Both the position numbers and the translations under genes were made by a program. From assembly GCA_964595945.1 (NCBI GenBank), contig CAZQSL010000002.1, positions 38,752 to 102,751 on the forward strand: a stretch of 64,000 nt of DNA. The letters are read 5' to 3'. The stretch's first letter is position 1. Each line of letters opens with the position of its first letter. This document shows positions 34,392-43,119 of this stretch, in pieces. The notes below the pieces were generated by a model. The model was given only the letters and a program-made list of their open reading frames with translations, made no database searches and was not told the origin of the DNA. Origin of the DNA: CAZQSL01 sp964595945 (GTDB lineage: Bacteria > UBP15 > UBA6099 > JAJRTR01).

Positions 34392-34673
34392 ATGGAAGGC
34401 GCAATCAACATTCAGGACGAATTCCTTAAAAAGGCAAAAAACGAACGCGTATCGGTCGTCGTCTTTTTGACGAACAAAGTACAGCTCCACGGGCACATCT
34501 CGGGTTTTGACAGATACGTTGTGCTGCTCGAATCGGCTGGCAAGCAGCAAATGATCTTCAAACATGCGATCACTACCATCACACCGGCATTCCCGCTCAA
34601 TCTCAAACTCGGCGGCGGCAAACCTGTACCGCAGGGTCAGGCGATCCCGATCCCCCAGACACCACCGATGTGA
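34392..34673 (+). CDS. hfq: RNA chaperone Hfq
   Basis: 93-residue Sm-like protein that forms a hexamer and pairs small RNAs with mRNAs. The Sm1 motif runs through VSVVVFLTNKVQLHGHISGFDRYVVLL and the Sm2 motif reads IFKHAITTI, matching the YKHAIST consensus. A short tail rich in Pro and Gln follows (PQGQAIPIPQTPPM). AGGAGG lies upstream of the ATG. Gene order miaA-hfq is a common arrangement. Its presence implies sRNA-based control in this organism. Confidence 0.95.
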   Translation: MEGAINIQDEFLKKAKNERVSVVVFLTNKVQLHGHISGFDRYVVLLESAGKQQMIFKHAITTITPAFPLNLKLGGGKPVPQGQAIPIPQTPPM

Positions 34674-34725
34674 TGATTCCGGTCAGATTATTCCGGCACA
34701 ATATTAGATATGGAGCAACTCCACC

Positions 34726-35586
34726 ATGCGTTTCACAAAGATGCACGGGCAGGGTAATGATTTTGTCGTTATTGGTCCCGGCGCAAGTGAAGCCCGCGAC
34801 CTTGTTTCATTGAGCACTGAAATGTGTCACAGGCAGATGGGGGTGGGCGGCGATGGCCTCATCGCCATACTACCGTCAGACAAGGCCGATTTCCGCATGC
34901 GTATTTTCAATGCAGACGGCTCGGAGCCTGAAATGTGCGGCAATGGCGTCAGGTGCGCGGCAAAGTATTACGTGGAAAAGGTGATGCCTTCAGAAAAGGG
35001 CGCTACGGCTGATGGCAACGTGAAAATTTCGGTCGAAACGCTCGCTGGCATAAGAATTATCACTGCAGCATGCAAGGATGGCAAAGTGGATACACTTACC
35101 GTCGATATGGGCGCGCCGATCCTGCATCCTCCGCTTATCCCGGTATCGACAGATCAGGACAATGCGACAGCGCTGCCTGTCGTTGTAGGCGGCCAGTCAT
35201 TGCGAGTCACCTGTGTGTCGATGGGCAACCCCCATGCCGTGGTGTTTGTCGACTCCAATCCGTTTGACATGGACATCTCGGTGATCGGGCCAGCGCTCGA
35301 ACGCCACGAGATGTTTCCCCGCCGCACAAATGTGGAATTTGTGCAGGTGCTTTCGGAAAATGAAATGAGAATGCGTGTGTGGGAGCGCGGCTGCGGCGAA
35401 ACCCTCGCCTGTGGCACAGGCGCCTGCGCAACGCTTGTCGCATCCAGCCTTAACAATATGGCGAGCCGCTCTGCCGTCATTCACCTGCGCGGCGGTGACC
35501 TGCATATCGACTGGGACGAAAAAACCGGCGCCATGTTTATGACAGGCGGCGCGGTATCCGTTTTTGAAGGGGAGTGGCTCGCCTGA
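34726..35586 (+). CDS. dapF: Diaminopimelate epimerase
   Basis: Cofactor-free racemase that turns LL- into meso-diaminopimelate for lysine and peptidoglycan. 286 residues with both catalytic cysteines in place: ADGSEPEMCGNGVRC and GCGETLACGTGAC. FTKMHGQGNDFVV is the expected N-terminus. It sits 35 bases before the dapL-like gene, which would make its substrate, so the pair forms a two-step route from tetrahydrodipicolinate to meso-DAP. lysA and the earlier steps are not in the window. Confidence 0.95.
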   Translation: MRFTKMHGQGNDFVVIGPGASEARDLVSLSTEMCHRQMGVGGDGLIAILPSDKADFRMRIFNADGSEPEMCGNGVRCAAKYYVEKVMPSEKGATADGNVKISVETLAGIRIITAACKDGKVDTLTVDMGAPILHPPLIPVSTDQDNATALPVVVGGQSLRVTCVSMGNPHAVVFVDSNPFDMDISVIGPALERHEMFPRRTNVEFVQVLSENEMRMRVWERGCGETLACGTGACATLVASSLNNMASRSAVIHLRGGDLHIDWDEKTGAMFMTGGAVSVFEGEWLA

Positions 35587-35621
35587 TTTCCGGCCGAGCG
35601 CACTCTGAAAGGAGAACAGTC

Positions 35622-36782
35622 TTGCAATACGTAAAGAGAATGGACAAAATCCCGCCGTACCTGTTCGCGGAGATTGATAAAAAGAAAAACGCGGCGCGCG
35701 CGAAAGGTGTCGATGTCATCGATCTCGGCATAGGCGATCCTGATCTGCCGACCCCCAAACGCATCATCGACACACTCTGCCGCGAAGCCGCCAATCCGGT
35801 TAACCATCAGTACCCGAGCTACGAAGGTATGCCCGCCTTTCGCGAAGCCTGCGCCTCGTGGTATCACCGCCGCTTCGGCATCGAACTCGACGCCGACAGG
35901 GAAATCGTTTCACTCATCGGCTCCAAGGAAGGCATCGCCCACATCTACCTTGCATTCGTCCAGCCGGGCGACATTTCCCTCGTTCCCTCGCCGGGTTATC
36001 CCGTCTACAACGTGGGCACCATTTTCGCCGACGGCACTTCCTACTATATGCCGCTCAAACGCAAAAACAACTTCCTGCCCGATTTCGACTCTATCCCGCA
36101 GGAAGCGCTCAACAAAGCGAAAATCATGTTCATCAATTATCCCAACAATCCCACATCGGCAGTCGTCTCCCTTGAGTTTTACCAGAAGGCCGTCGATGTC
36201 GCCCGCAAACATGATATCGTCCTGTGCAGCGACGCCGCCTATTCCGAACTCACCTACGATGGCTATGTCGCTCCCAGTATCCTCCAGGCCGATGGGGCAA
36301 AAGACGTTGCCATTGAGTTTCATTCACTTTCGAAAACCTTCTGCATGACTGGCTGGCGCATTGGATTCGCCATAGGCAATCAGGACATCATCGCCGGCCT
36401 TTCGCGAGTGAAAACCAATGTCGATTCCGGTATCTTCCAGGCTGTCCAGCACGCCGGCATCACCGCTCTCAACGAAGTGCGTGACGAGCAGGAAGAAATC
36501 CGCGAAACATTCCGCGAACGCCGTACACTTATGGTTGAAGCACTCAAATCCATTGGGCTCGACATCGAGCCGCCCAAAGCATCTTTCTACCTCTGGATAC
36601 CGGTGCCTACCCAGGAATCGTCCATCGAATTCTGCGCCCGCGTACTCGAAGAGACAGGCGTCGTCGTCACGCCAGGTGTAGGATTCGGCGCAGAAGGCGA
36701 AGGCTATTTCAGGATCGCTTTCTGCAAATCCAAGGAACGCCTGCTCGAATCGGTCGACAGATTGTCAAAAATGAAATTCTGA
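35622..36782 (+). CDS. dapL: LL-diaminopimelate aminotransferase-like class I aminotransferase
   Basis: PLP enzyme that converts tetrahydrodipicolinate straight to LL-DAP, bypassing DapC/D/E. 386 residues. DKIPPYLFAEIDKKK at the start, VIDLGIGDPDLPTP and the PLP lysine in HSLSKTFCMTGWRIGFA match DapL-type proteins; NNPTSA is the conserved class I turn. The start is TTG 35622, seven bases after AAGGAG. An in-frame extension upstream overlaps dapF and is rejected; ATG 35641 is out of register with the conserved beginning. Placement behind dapF supports DapL over other aspartate-family aminotransferases. Confidence 0.85.
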   Translation: MQYVKRMDKIPPYLFAEIDKKKNAARAKGVDVIDLGIGDPDLPTPKRIIDTLCREAANPVNHQYPSYEGMPAFREACASWYHRRFGIELDADREIVSLIGSKEGIAHIYLAFVQPGDISLVPSPGYPVYNVGTIFADGTSYYMPLKRKNNFLPDFDSIPQEALNKAKIMFINYPNNPTSAVVSLEFYQKAVDVARKHDIVLCSDAAYSELTYDGYVAPSILQADGAKDVAIEFHSLSKTFCMTGWRIGFAIGNQDIIAGLSRVKTNVDSGIFQAVQHAGITALNEVRDEQEEIRETFRERRTLMVEALKSIGLDIEPPKASFYLWIPVPTQESSIEFCARVLEETGVVVTPGVGFGAEGEGYFRIAFCKSKERLLESVDRLSKMKF

Positions 36783-36872
36783 TAAATGCACTGCAAACAT
36801 AGCTGAAAAACGGGGCGGGAATACGGATTTCCGCCTTTGTTGTTTATGAAAACCCAACCGGAGGATATGTCA

Positions 36873-37379
36873 ATGCCACTACTGCCATACAAAGGAAAGA
36901 TGCCGAGGATACACGAAACGGCATTCATAGCCGAAGGCGCGATGATCATAGGCGATGTGGAAATCGGGGCCAACAGCAGCGTGTGGTTCAACGCCGTCAT
37001 ACGTGGCGATCTTGCGCCCATAATCATCGGCGAAGGATCGAGCGTGCAGGACAACGCGGTTATCCACACCATCACGGGCCGCGAAAACATTGTCGGCGAC
37101 ACCGTATCCATAGCGCATGGCACGATCCTGCACGGCTGCACTATCTCAGACCGGGTAATTGTCGGCATGGGAGCCGTGGTGCTCGACAACGCCGAGATCG
37201 GCGAAGGCTCGATTGTAGCGGCAGGTTCGGTCGTGTCACCCGGGAAAAAATTCGGCCCGCGCTCGATGATCATGGGCGTGCCCGGTAAAATCGCGCGCGA
37301 AATCAGCGACGACGAATACGAATATATCCAGCGCAACGCGGCAGTCTATGTGCGCCTCGCCGGTGAATACAGGGGCTGA
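36873..37379 (+). CDS. Gamma-carbonic anhydrase-like hexapeptide-repeat protein
   Basis: 168-residue left-handed beta-helix protein (YrdA/PaaY/CaiE-like group) made of [LIV]GxxxxI-type repeats: AMIIGDVEIGANSSVWFNAVIRGD and VGDTVSIAHGTILHGCTI. Three histidines at the family's zinc positions are seen in NAVIHTI, IAHGTI and LHGC. Such proteins bind Zn or Fe between subunits; some hydrate CO2, others have unknown roles. ATG 36873 lies eight bases after GGAGG; the ATG six bases earlier is too close. It follows the dapL-like gene and precedes queA, without an obvious shared pathway. Confidence 0.85.
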   Translation: MPLLPYKGKMPRIHETAFIAEGAMIIGDVEIGANSSVWFNAVIRGDLAPIIIGEGSSVQDNAVIHTITGRENIVGDTVSIAHGTILHGCTISDRVIVGMGAVVLDNAEIGEGSIVAAGSVVSPGKKFGPRSMIMGVPGKIAREISDDEYEYIQRNAAVYVRLAGEYRG

Positions 37380-37470
37380 CGGGCAAATTATCCGGCCTCT
37401 GTAAAATTATCCCCAAGCCATATGCCTGATACCGGGTGCGCTTTTTCCAATCTGAAAGTGATTACTGGAA

Positions 37471-38523
37471 ATGTCTTATCCCACACGCCTGCTCGAATAC
37501 GAACTGCCCGAAGAACTCATCGCGCAGTCGCCGGCTGAAAAACGAGACCATTCGCGTCTCCTCGTCATGAGCCGTGACACTGCATCGCTCGAACATCGCG
37601 TCTTTACTGACATAGTCGAATACATCCGCCCCGGCGATCTGCTTGTGCTCAACGATACGCGTGTTTTTCCGGCCCGCTATTTCGCCCGGAAGGAAACGGG
37701 CGCGCGCATAGAATTGCTTTTTCTCGAAGAACTGCCGGTTGCGGATGGGCGGCAGACGTGGGAAGCTCTCGCGCGGCCTTCGTCGAAACTTCGAAACGGC
37801 ATGCCTCTTTTCGCGAGTGGCGATGTGAGCGAAAAACTGTTCACGCTTGAAGAGCGCCTCGGCGAAGGCCGCTGGCAAGTGACGTATGAAGGGCAGGGCA
37901 CACTCACCGGGTTTCTTGACCGGCACGGCATCGTCCCGCTGCCGCCGTATGTAAAGTCGCATTTCAGCGACGCGGCGCGCTATCAGACGGTATACGCGCA
38001 GCACACGGGCTCCACTGCCGCGCCGACTGCCGGACTGCACTTCACGGATGATCTCATGCGCGCGGTCGAGTCACGTGGCGCGGAGTTCGCGAAAGTAACT
38101 CTTCACATCGGACTCGACACTTTCAGGCCGATCAAGACCGAATCGGTCGATCTGCACCAGATGCATACCGAACGGTATATCGTGAAGGAAGAAACGGCGC
38201 GGGCAGTCGCTGCGGCAAAGGCTAACGGCGGGCGCGTGATCGCGGTCGGCACGACAGCCGTGAGGTCGCTCGAATCGTGGGCGGCTGCCGGCGGCCTTGA
38301 TGACGCCGCTGGCAGAGCGGGCGCGACGGGGATATACATCTACCGGCGCGAGCACTTCAGGGTGATCGACGCTTTGATCACGAATTTTCACTTGCCTTGT
38401 ACCACCCTGCTTGCGCTTGTGAGTGCGTTCGCGGGCCGGGAATTTGTGCTTGCCGCTTATTCGGAAGCCATTGCGCGGCGCTATCGTTTTTTCAGTTTCG
38501 GCGATGCGACTCTGATCCTGTAA
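37471..38523 (+). CDS. queA: tRNA preQ1(34) S-adenosylmethionine ribosyltransferase-isomerase
   Basis: Moves and isomerises the ribosyl part of SAM onto preQ1 in tRNA to make epoxyqueuosine. 350 residues. YELPEELIAQSPAEKRDHSRLLV, VLNDTRVFPAR, GSTAAPTAGLHFT and TNFHLPCTTLL are diagnostic. Together with queE two genes away it shows that queuosine, or at least its precursor path, is used; tgt, queC, queD and folE are not in the window. Confidence 0.95.
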   Translation: MSYPTRLLEYELPEELIAQSPAEKRDHSRLLVMSRDTASLEHRVFTDIVEYIRPGDLLVLNDTRVFPARYFARKETGARIELLFLEELPVADGRQTWEALARPSSKLRNGMPLFASGDVSEKLFTLEERLGEGRWQVTYEGQGTLTGFLDRHGIVPLPPYVKSHFSDAARYQTVYAQHTGSTAAPTAGLHFTDDLMRAVESRGAEFAKVTLHIGLDTFRPIKTESVDLHQMHTERYIVKEETARAVAAAKANGGRVIAVGTTAVRSLESWAAAGGLDDAAGRAGATGIYIYRREHFRVIDALITNFHLPCTTLLALVSAFAGREFVLAAYSEAIARRYRFFSFGDATLIL

Positions 38524-38550
38524 TTCGAGAAATCCGACTTTTCTTTAAAA

Positions 38551-40158
38551 ATGGTCTTTAAGAATGTAATATATTCATGCCTGCAAAGGTGTTTGGATGA
38601 CAGCAAAGCGAGTGTCGATATGAAGGAAAAAGACGAAAGCAGACCGGGCTTGATAGAAAACATTTTCGATGCGGGGATCGAAGGAGTCAGCAGGGTGCTG
38701 TCATATCCGACGCTTGATGTGTTGAAGACCGGGCACAGATATTTCGGGCGCGAGTTTTTCGAACCCGATCTGATGAAAGTCACGTTGCCTGACATGCGGG
38801 CAACAAGCCTTTTTGCACGGACAGTCGCCGAGATACATGGCAGCATTTCGCTGCCGTTTGGGCTGAAGCTCAAACGGCGCTGGCTTCGGTCGGCCTCTGG
38901 CAACACGGCGGCGTGCGCAACGGATTCGGTCCTCGCGTCTCTTGTCGTCATGTATTTCAATCCTGAACTTGCGCTCGATCTTCTCACGCCGTTTCTGGGC
39001 AATCAGACGCCCGAGGGCATGGTGCCGGAAATCGCGGCGCCGTTTTTTGCCGGGCGCAATCCGGCGCTTCCGTTCCTGTTTTCCGCCGTGGCCATGCTGT
39101 ATGACAGCGGAGCCATAGCCCCGCCTGCGAAATTAACGGAGAAAGCCTCAGAAAAGTCCCGGAGGATAGTGAAGCCGGCATCCGGGCGGGTACCTGATGG
39201 AACTTCAACAATAACCGACCCATATTTCGAGAGTCTCAAAAAGTACGCGACATGGCTTGGTGTGCTCAAGAAGACATCAGATGAGTTTTTCATCCATGAC
39301 GATGCCGGCTGGTTTGTAGCTGACGCGATGATGGCTGACATAAAGCAGGCGGTCCCGGGCGCGGAGGCATATCACCATGATTATCGCTCGGTGGCCTTCA
39401 ACAGCATGATCGCCGCTCTATTTCGCACGGGGTGGCGAATGGCTGTAATGTGTGAAGACAGCCGTGAAGTCAAGCGCTACGAAGCTGCTGCTGACAACCT
39501 CATCGAAAACATCAATAAAGTGATGTGGAATGAAACTGATGGTATCTACAATGATGTAGTATTCACGGATGGCAAAGAGCTGTGTCCCATAATTGTGAAA
39601 AACGATGCTCCGGTCACGGCCGGCGCGTTTTTGCCAATGTTTGGCGAAGCGCCGGCCAGACACATGGCAGACCGGATCGTCAGCAGGCTTGGATCACATG
39701 GGTTTGAGCTGTATGGCCCCAATGACTCCAATGCGGCCGCCGCCTATGTGGCTGCCTGTGAAGGATTGGTCAAATACGGATTCGTGAAAGAAGCCTCTCA
39801 TGTCGCAGCGATGGTAGTCGAAAACGCTGGAGCAGTTTCTGACACGGGAGACAAGGCATTTGCGACAAGGCTCGCCGCCGTAGTGTCGATGATGAGATAC
39901 ATGGCAGGTTTTCACCCTCGCCTTGACAGATATGTGCTGAGGCCGGCCTTTCCTGTCGAATGGACGGGTACTCCAGTCGAAATCGTCGATGGATTTCGCA
40001 GTGTCCGCATTTCCATGGTCCTCGACGAAAGCGGTATCGTCGAATGCCGGCTCACGGGCCCCGAAGGTAACGAAGTGGCCATATCGACTGCCAACCATAC
40101 GCATTGCTCGGTAAAATATTCCGCTCTCGGCATCCAGATGGAGGATGACGAAACATAA
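38551..40158 (+). CDS. Six-hairpin (alpha/alpha barrel) glycosidase-like protein
   Basis: 535 residues resembling the GH63/GH37-type alpha/alpha-barrel, which cleaves alpha-glucosides. MWNETDGIYNDVV matches the W-(D/N)-E-x-x-G-x-Y-x-D pattern; YHHDYRSVAFNSMIAALF and a C-terminal segment GTPVEIVDGFRSVRIS resemble the sugar-binding end of such barrels. The N-terminal 90 residues (LDVLKTGHRYFGREFFEPD) look unlike known catalytic domains. No signal peptide is seen, so it is probably cytosolic. The start is not firm: ATG 38551 lacks a ribosome site and ATG 38620 is an alternative. It splits the queA-queE pair. Exact activity unknown. Confidence 0.55.
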   Translation: MVFKNVIYSCLQRCLDDSKASVDMKEKDESRPGLIENIFDAGIEGVSRVLSYPTLDVLKTGHRYFGREFFEPDLMKVTLPDMRATSLFARTVAEIHGSISLPFGLKLKRRWLRSASGNTAACATDSVLASLVVMYFNPELALDLLTPFLGNQTPEGMVPEIAAPFFAGRNPALPFLFSAVAMLYDSGAIAPPAKLTEKASEKSRRIVKPASGRVPDGTSTITDPYFESLKKYATWLGVLKKTSDEFFIHDDAGWFVADAMMADIKQAVPGAEAYHHDYRSVAFNSMIAALFRTGWRMAVMCEDSREVKRYEAAADNLIENINKVMWNETDGIYNDVVFTDGKELCPIIVKNDAPVTAGAFLPMFGEAPARHMADRIVSRLGSHGFELYGPNDSNAAAAYVAACEGLVKYGFVKEASHVAAMVVENAGAVSDTGDKAFATRLAAVVSMMRYMAGFHPRLDRYVLRPAFPVEWTGTPVEIVDGFRSVRISMVLDESGIVECRLTGPEGNEVAISTANHTHCSVKYSALGIQMEDDET

Positions 40159-40183
40159 TTTTATATTGGGACTGGTAACTACA

Positions 40184-40831
40184 ATGACTGAAATCCTAAA
40201 AGTCAACGAAATATTCGGCTCGCTTATTGGCGAAAGCACCTATGCCGGATTGCCCGGCACAATCGTGCGCCTCACTGGATGCAATCTCAGATGCTCATAC
40301 TGTGATACGAAATATGCCTATGAAAACGGCATTGAAATGTCAGTATCGCAAGTGTTGCGCACCGTCAGTAAATATGATTTTGACAACGTACTCATCACGG
40401 GGGGCGAACCACTCTTGCAGGAAAACTGCGTGGGTCTGATAAATCAACTGTTAGATCAGGATTACATCGTGCTCGTTGAGACAAATGGCAGCATGGATAT
40501 CCGCAAAGTGCCTGATGATGCGATTATCATACTCGATGTCAAATGCCCCGGCAGCGGTGCGCACGAGAGTATTTTTATGAACAACATCGATTATCTTCGT
40601 GATGACGACAATGTGAAATTTGTCCTCACCAACCGCGAGGATTATGACTGGGCGTGTGAAGTGATGTACAGCTATGAACTTGACATGACCAACGAAGTCC
40701 TCATGTCGCCTGTCCACGGAGTGCTCGACCCGCGTGATCTGTGGAAGTGGATCACCGAAGATCAGCTCAACGCGCGCCTCCACCTCCAGCTTCATAAAAT
40801 TGTGTGGGGAGGCGACGCAACTGGCCGCTGA
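40184..40831 (+). CDS. queE: 7-carboxy-7-deazaguanine synthase (radical SAM)
   Basis: Radical-SAM enzyme that contracts the ring of 6-carboxytetrahydropterin to CDG, a precursor of preQ0 and queuosine. 215 residues, short and close to the minimal barrel of QueE. Cys33, Cys37 and Cys40 in GCNLRCSYCDTKYA bind the 4Fe-4S cluster. EIFGSLIGEST, VRLTGCNLR and LITGGEPLLQ are typical. ATG 40184 gives the family N-terminus; a start at 40145 would add 13 residues that look unconserved. Mg dependence and cluster chemistry are as known for the family. Confidence 0.9.
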   Translation: MTEILKVNEIFGSLIGESTYAGLPGTIVRLTGCNLRCSYCDTKYAYENGIEMSVSQVLRTVSKYDFDNVLITGGEPLLQENCVGLINQLLDQDYIVLVETNGSMDIRKVPDDAIIILDVKCPGSGAHESIFMNNIDYLRDDDNVKFVLTNREDYDWACEVMYSYELDMTNEVLMSPVHGVLDPRDLWKWITEDQLNARLHLQLHKIVWGGDATGR

Positions 40832-40969
40832 TGTGATGATATGGCCGCTCCTCGCTTATCTGTCGACAATCCGGTCCTTCCTGCAATACAATGAGAATCG
40901 TCAATTGAGCATTCGCGGCGTTCATTGGTTCGGCGCTGGAACTTTCGCATTTCATTTCTGTCTATTCAC

Positions 40970-41028
40970 TTGATGCAATTCGGAATATGGTTAATACTGA
41001 ATGTAAGATATTCCGAATCTTACGGAAT
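40970..41028 (+). promoter_or_regulatory. Promoter and overlapping inverted repeats before the HD-GYP gene
   Basis: TTGATG (40970-40975), 16-bp spacer, TAATAC (40992-40997). Repeat A: ATTCGGAATAT (40978-40988) with ATATTCCGAAT (41008-41018). Repeat B: GTAAGAT (41003-41009) with ATCTTAC (41017-41023). Repeat C: ATTCCG (41010-41015) with CGGAAT (41023-41028). A spans the spacer and the predicted start of transcription; B and C are exclusive of each other and of A. C ends two bases before the ribosome site. Confidence 0.55.
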
Positions 41029-41039
41029 CGGAGACGGAA

Positions 41040-42116
41040 ATGAAACTAGTTGACATTGACCTGGTTACACCCGAAATGCAGTCAAGCAGAAAGGTGCTCG
41101 ACAGCGGTGGGAATATCATTCTCGCTACTACACAGTACGTGTCATCTGAAAAAGTCATCGCACTAAAAAACTCCGGCATTGGTCAAATTGCCATTGTCGA
41201 CCCCAATAACATTGTCGAGTCATCGCTCAATTCCGAACTGGCCGGCGAGGTCGCTTCACTCAGGAAAGAAACCGTCTCGCAGGCGGCACAATTCATAAAG
41301 GCAATCAAGGGGAATACAGCTCTCAATGAAGAAGCGCGGCATATCGTGCTGCGACACATTGAAACTGCCGTGAAGCTTACGAAAGTCGCCGTGATCCTTG
41401 CGGGAGTGCGAGCCCTCGACAATTATCTTTTCGCACATTCCGTCAACACTGCGGTCACGGCTCTTCTGATCGCGCGGCTCCTCGACACAAATCCTCAAAA
41501 CCTCGACAGAATATGTCTCTCCGCCCTTCTCTCCGATGCAGGTATGGCACTGGTGCCTCCCTCTTCGTGGCAGCATGCGGGAAAGCTTACCGAAGATCAG
41601 CGCAACGAGATCAAACGCCATGTGAGCCACATCGATAATCTGCCTGTCGATGGCATCATTGACAAAGAAACGCTTTTCGCGATCAATCAGCACCACGAAC
41701 GTTTCGATGGCACCGGCTACCCTCTCGGACTCAGGAAGGATGAAATATCGTTCGAAGCACATATCATAGCTGTCGCGGATGTCTTTTCGGCACTCCATGA
41801 GCCCCGGGCCTATCGCCAGCAGCTCGGGCCTGTACGCGCTTTGAAATCTATCACTTCAAGCGTTGGATTCGATCCGGCTGTCATGCGAAGATTTCTTGCG
41901 GCCATTTCCGTCTATCCGGTCCAGAGTTATGTCAGTCTCAGCAATGGAGCGGACGGACGGGTATTGACTGTGCGCGACAATAATCCATTCCGCCCGGTTG
42001 TCGAAATTATAAGAGACGAACTCGGCCGCACTCCTGCCACAAGGTATGTCATCGATCTTGACTCGCCTGATCATGAAGAGCTTTATATCGAAGAAGTTCT
42101 CGATGCCCCGGAATGA
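41040..42116 (+). CDS. HD-GYP domain protein with degenerate HD motif
   Basis: 358 residues. A roughly 120-residue N-terminal part resembles the domain that precedes some HD-GYP phosphodiesterases (DSGGNIILATTQYVSSEKV). The HD-GYP domain follows with His133, His194, HHE at 218-220, GTGYP at 224-228 and VADVFSAL. The metal-binding HD pair, normally HDIGK, reads SDAGM (Ser165-Asp166, Met169), so one metal ligand and the signature lysine are lost. HD-GYP proteins degrade cyclic di-GMP; this one may be weak or act as a sensor. ATG 41040 follows GGAG. No GGDEF protein is in the window. Confidence 0.8.
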   Translation: MKLVDIDLVTPEMQSSRKVLDSGGNIILATTQYVSSEKVIALKNSGIGQIAIVDPNNIVESSLNSELAGEVASLRKETVSQAAQFIKAIKGNTALNEEARHIVLRHIETAVKLTKVAVILAGVRALDNYLFAHSVNTAVTALLIARLLDTNPQNLDRICLSALLSDAGMALVPPSSWQHAGKLTEDQRNEIKRHVSHIDNLPVDGIIDKETLFAINQHHERFDGTGYPLGLRKDEISFEAHIIAVADVFSALHEPRAYRQQLGPVRALKSITSSVGFDPAVMRRFLAAISVYPVQSYVSLSNGADGRVLTVRDNNPFRPVVEIIRDELGRTPATRYVIDLDSPDHEELYIEEVLDAPE

Positions 42117-42274
42117 TTGGCAGGATTCTCATTTTTTTCCGGTCATGTCCCATGAATTGCCCTGAGGGGTTACAGGTGCAGATTACCGTTTTCGTTTTTG
42201 CCGTGTTTTCACGTTACATGCCCGGCTATTGTGCGGCAAACGACACTTTGAGTGGAAAGAACATGCGCCGCGTG

Positions 42275-42280
42275 TATAAT
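42275..42280 (+). promoter_or_regulatory. Candidate -10 element before the TrmH-type gene
   Basis: A perfect TATAAT preceded by GTG, 45 bases before the start at 42325; no good -35 hexamer was found. The 208-bp gap 42117-42324 holds nothing else recognisable. Confidence 0.35.
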
Positions 42281-42324
42281 TGTTTGACAAGCTGAATATT
42301 TCAACGGAAATGTGAGCAAATGGC

Positions 42325-43119
42325 ATGCAGATAATAAAAAGTGAAGATAACAAAGTGGCAAAGGAACTCGCGGCGCTCGCGACGAGAAAGGGAAGGCGCG
42401 AGAGTGGCAGTTTCTCTGTCGAAGGATTTCGCGGAGTGCGTGACGCGGTCAACGCCGGAGCGTGGATCAGGCGCATTGTCGTCCTTGATGCGATCGAGGA
42501 GCAGCCGGATGTGAAAGAGATTCTCATCAGGATGTCGTCCACGACGGAGATGTATCTCGCTGCGCCATCGGTGATGCGAAAGATCAGCACGATGGACACT
42601 CCGCAGGGGATATTTGCCGAGGTCGTGAAGCCTCCGGCCGTTACGATCGAAAAAGCGCCCGTAAAGGGCGCATGCGTACTTGCTTGCGACATACAGGACC
42701 CGCGCAATATGGGTATGCTTATCCGGACTGTCGAGGCGGCGGGGGCTGGCTGTCTCTATATCGCAAGCGGGTCAACCGACCCGTTTCATCCCACTGCCGT
42801 GCAGACGTCGATGGGCTCAATATTTTACCGCAGGTTCGTTGCGGGCATTGCGCCTATGACCGTGATCGAGACCGCGAAGGCAGCAGGGGTGCAGGTGGTT
42901 GCGACCGTACCGTCGGGCGGGATCAGCGCTGGAGACTGGGCCGGTTCGGCTGCCGGTGATTTTCTGCTGCTTGTGGGTAATGAGGGAGCGGGATTGCGCG
43001 GCGAGGTGCAGGATGCTGCCGATGTGGCGGTTACTCTCCCAATCCACGGCAAGGCCGAGTCACTCAATGTGGCTGTGTCGGCGGGCATTCTTTTATATCT
43101 GAAAATGCTGGTGAAGTGA
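42325..43119 (+). CDS. TrmH/SpoU-family RNA 2'-O-methyltransferase
   Basis: 264-residue knotted (SPOUT) methyltransferase with an N-terminal L30e-like substrate-binding part and the three SPOUT motifs: CDIQDPRNMGMLIRTVEAAGA, LLVGNEGAGLRGEV and LPIHGKAESLNVAVSAGILLY. It methylates the 2'-OH of a ribose in rRNA or tRNA; RlmB and TrmH subtypes cannot be separated here. The ribosome site before ATG 42325 is weak. It converges with the HAD gene: the two stop codons are adjacent. Confidence 0.9.
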   Translation: MQIIKSEDNKVAKELAALATRKGRRESGSFSVEGFRGVRDAVNAGAWIRRIVVLDAIEEQPDVKEILIRMSSTTEMYLAAPSVMRKISTMDTPQGIFAEVVKPPAVTIEKAPVKGACVLACDIQDPRNMGMLIRTVEAAGAGCLYIASGSTDPFHPTAVQTSMGSIFYRRFVAGIAPMTVIETAKAAGVQVVATVPSGGISAGDWAGSAAGDFLLLVGNEGAGLRGEVQDAADVAVTLPIHGKAESLNVAVSAGILLYLKMLVK

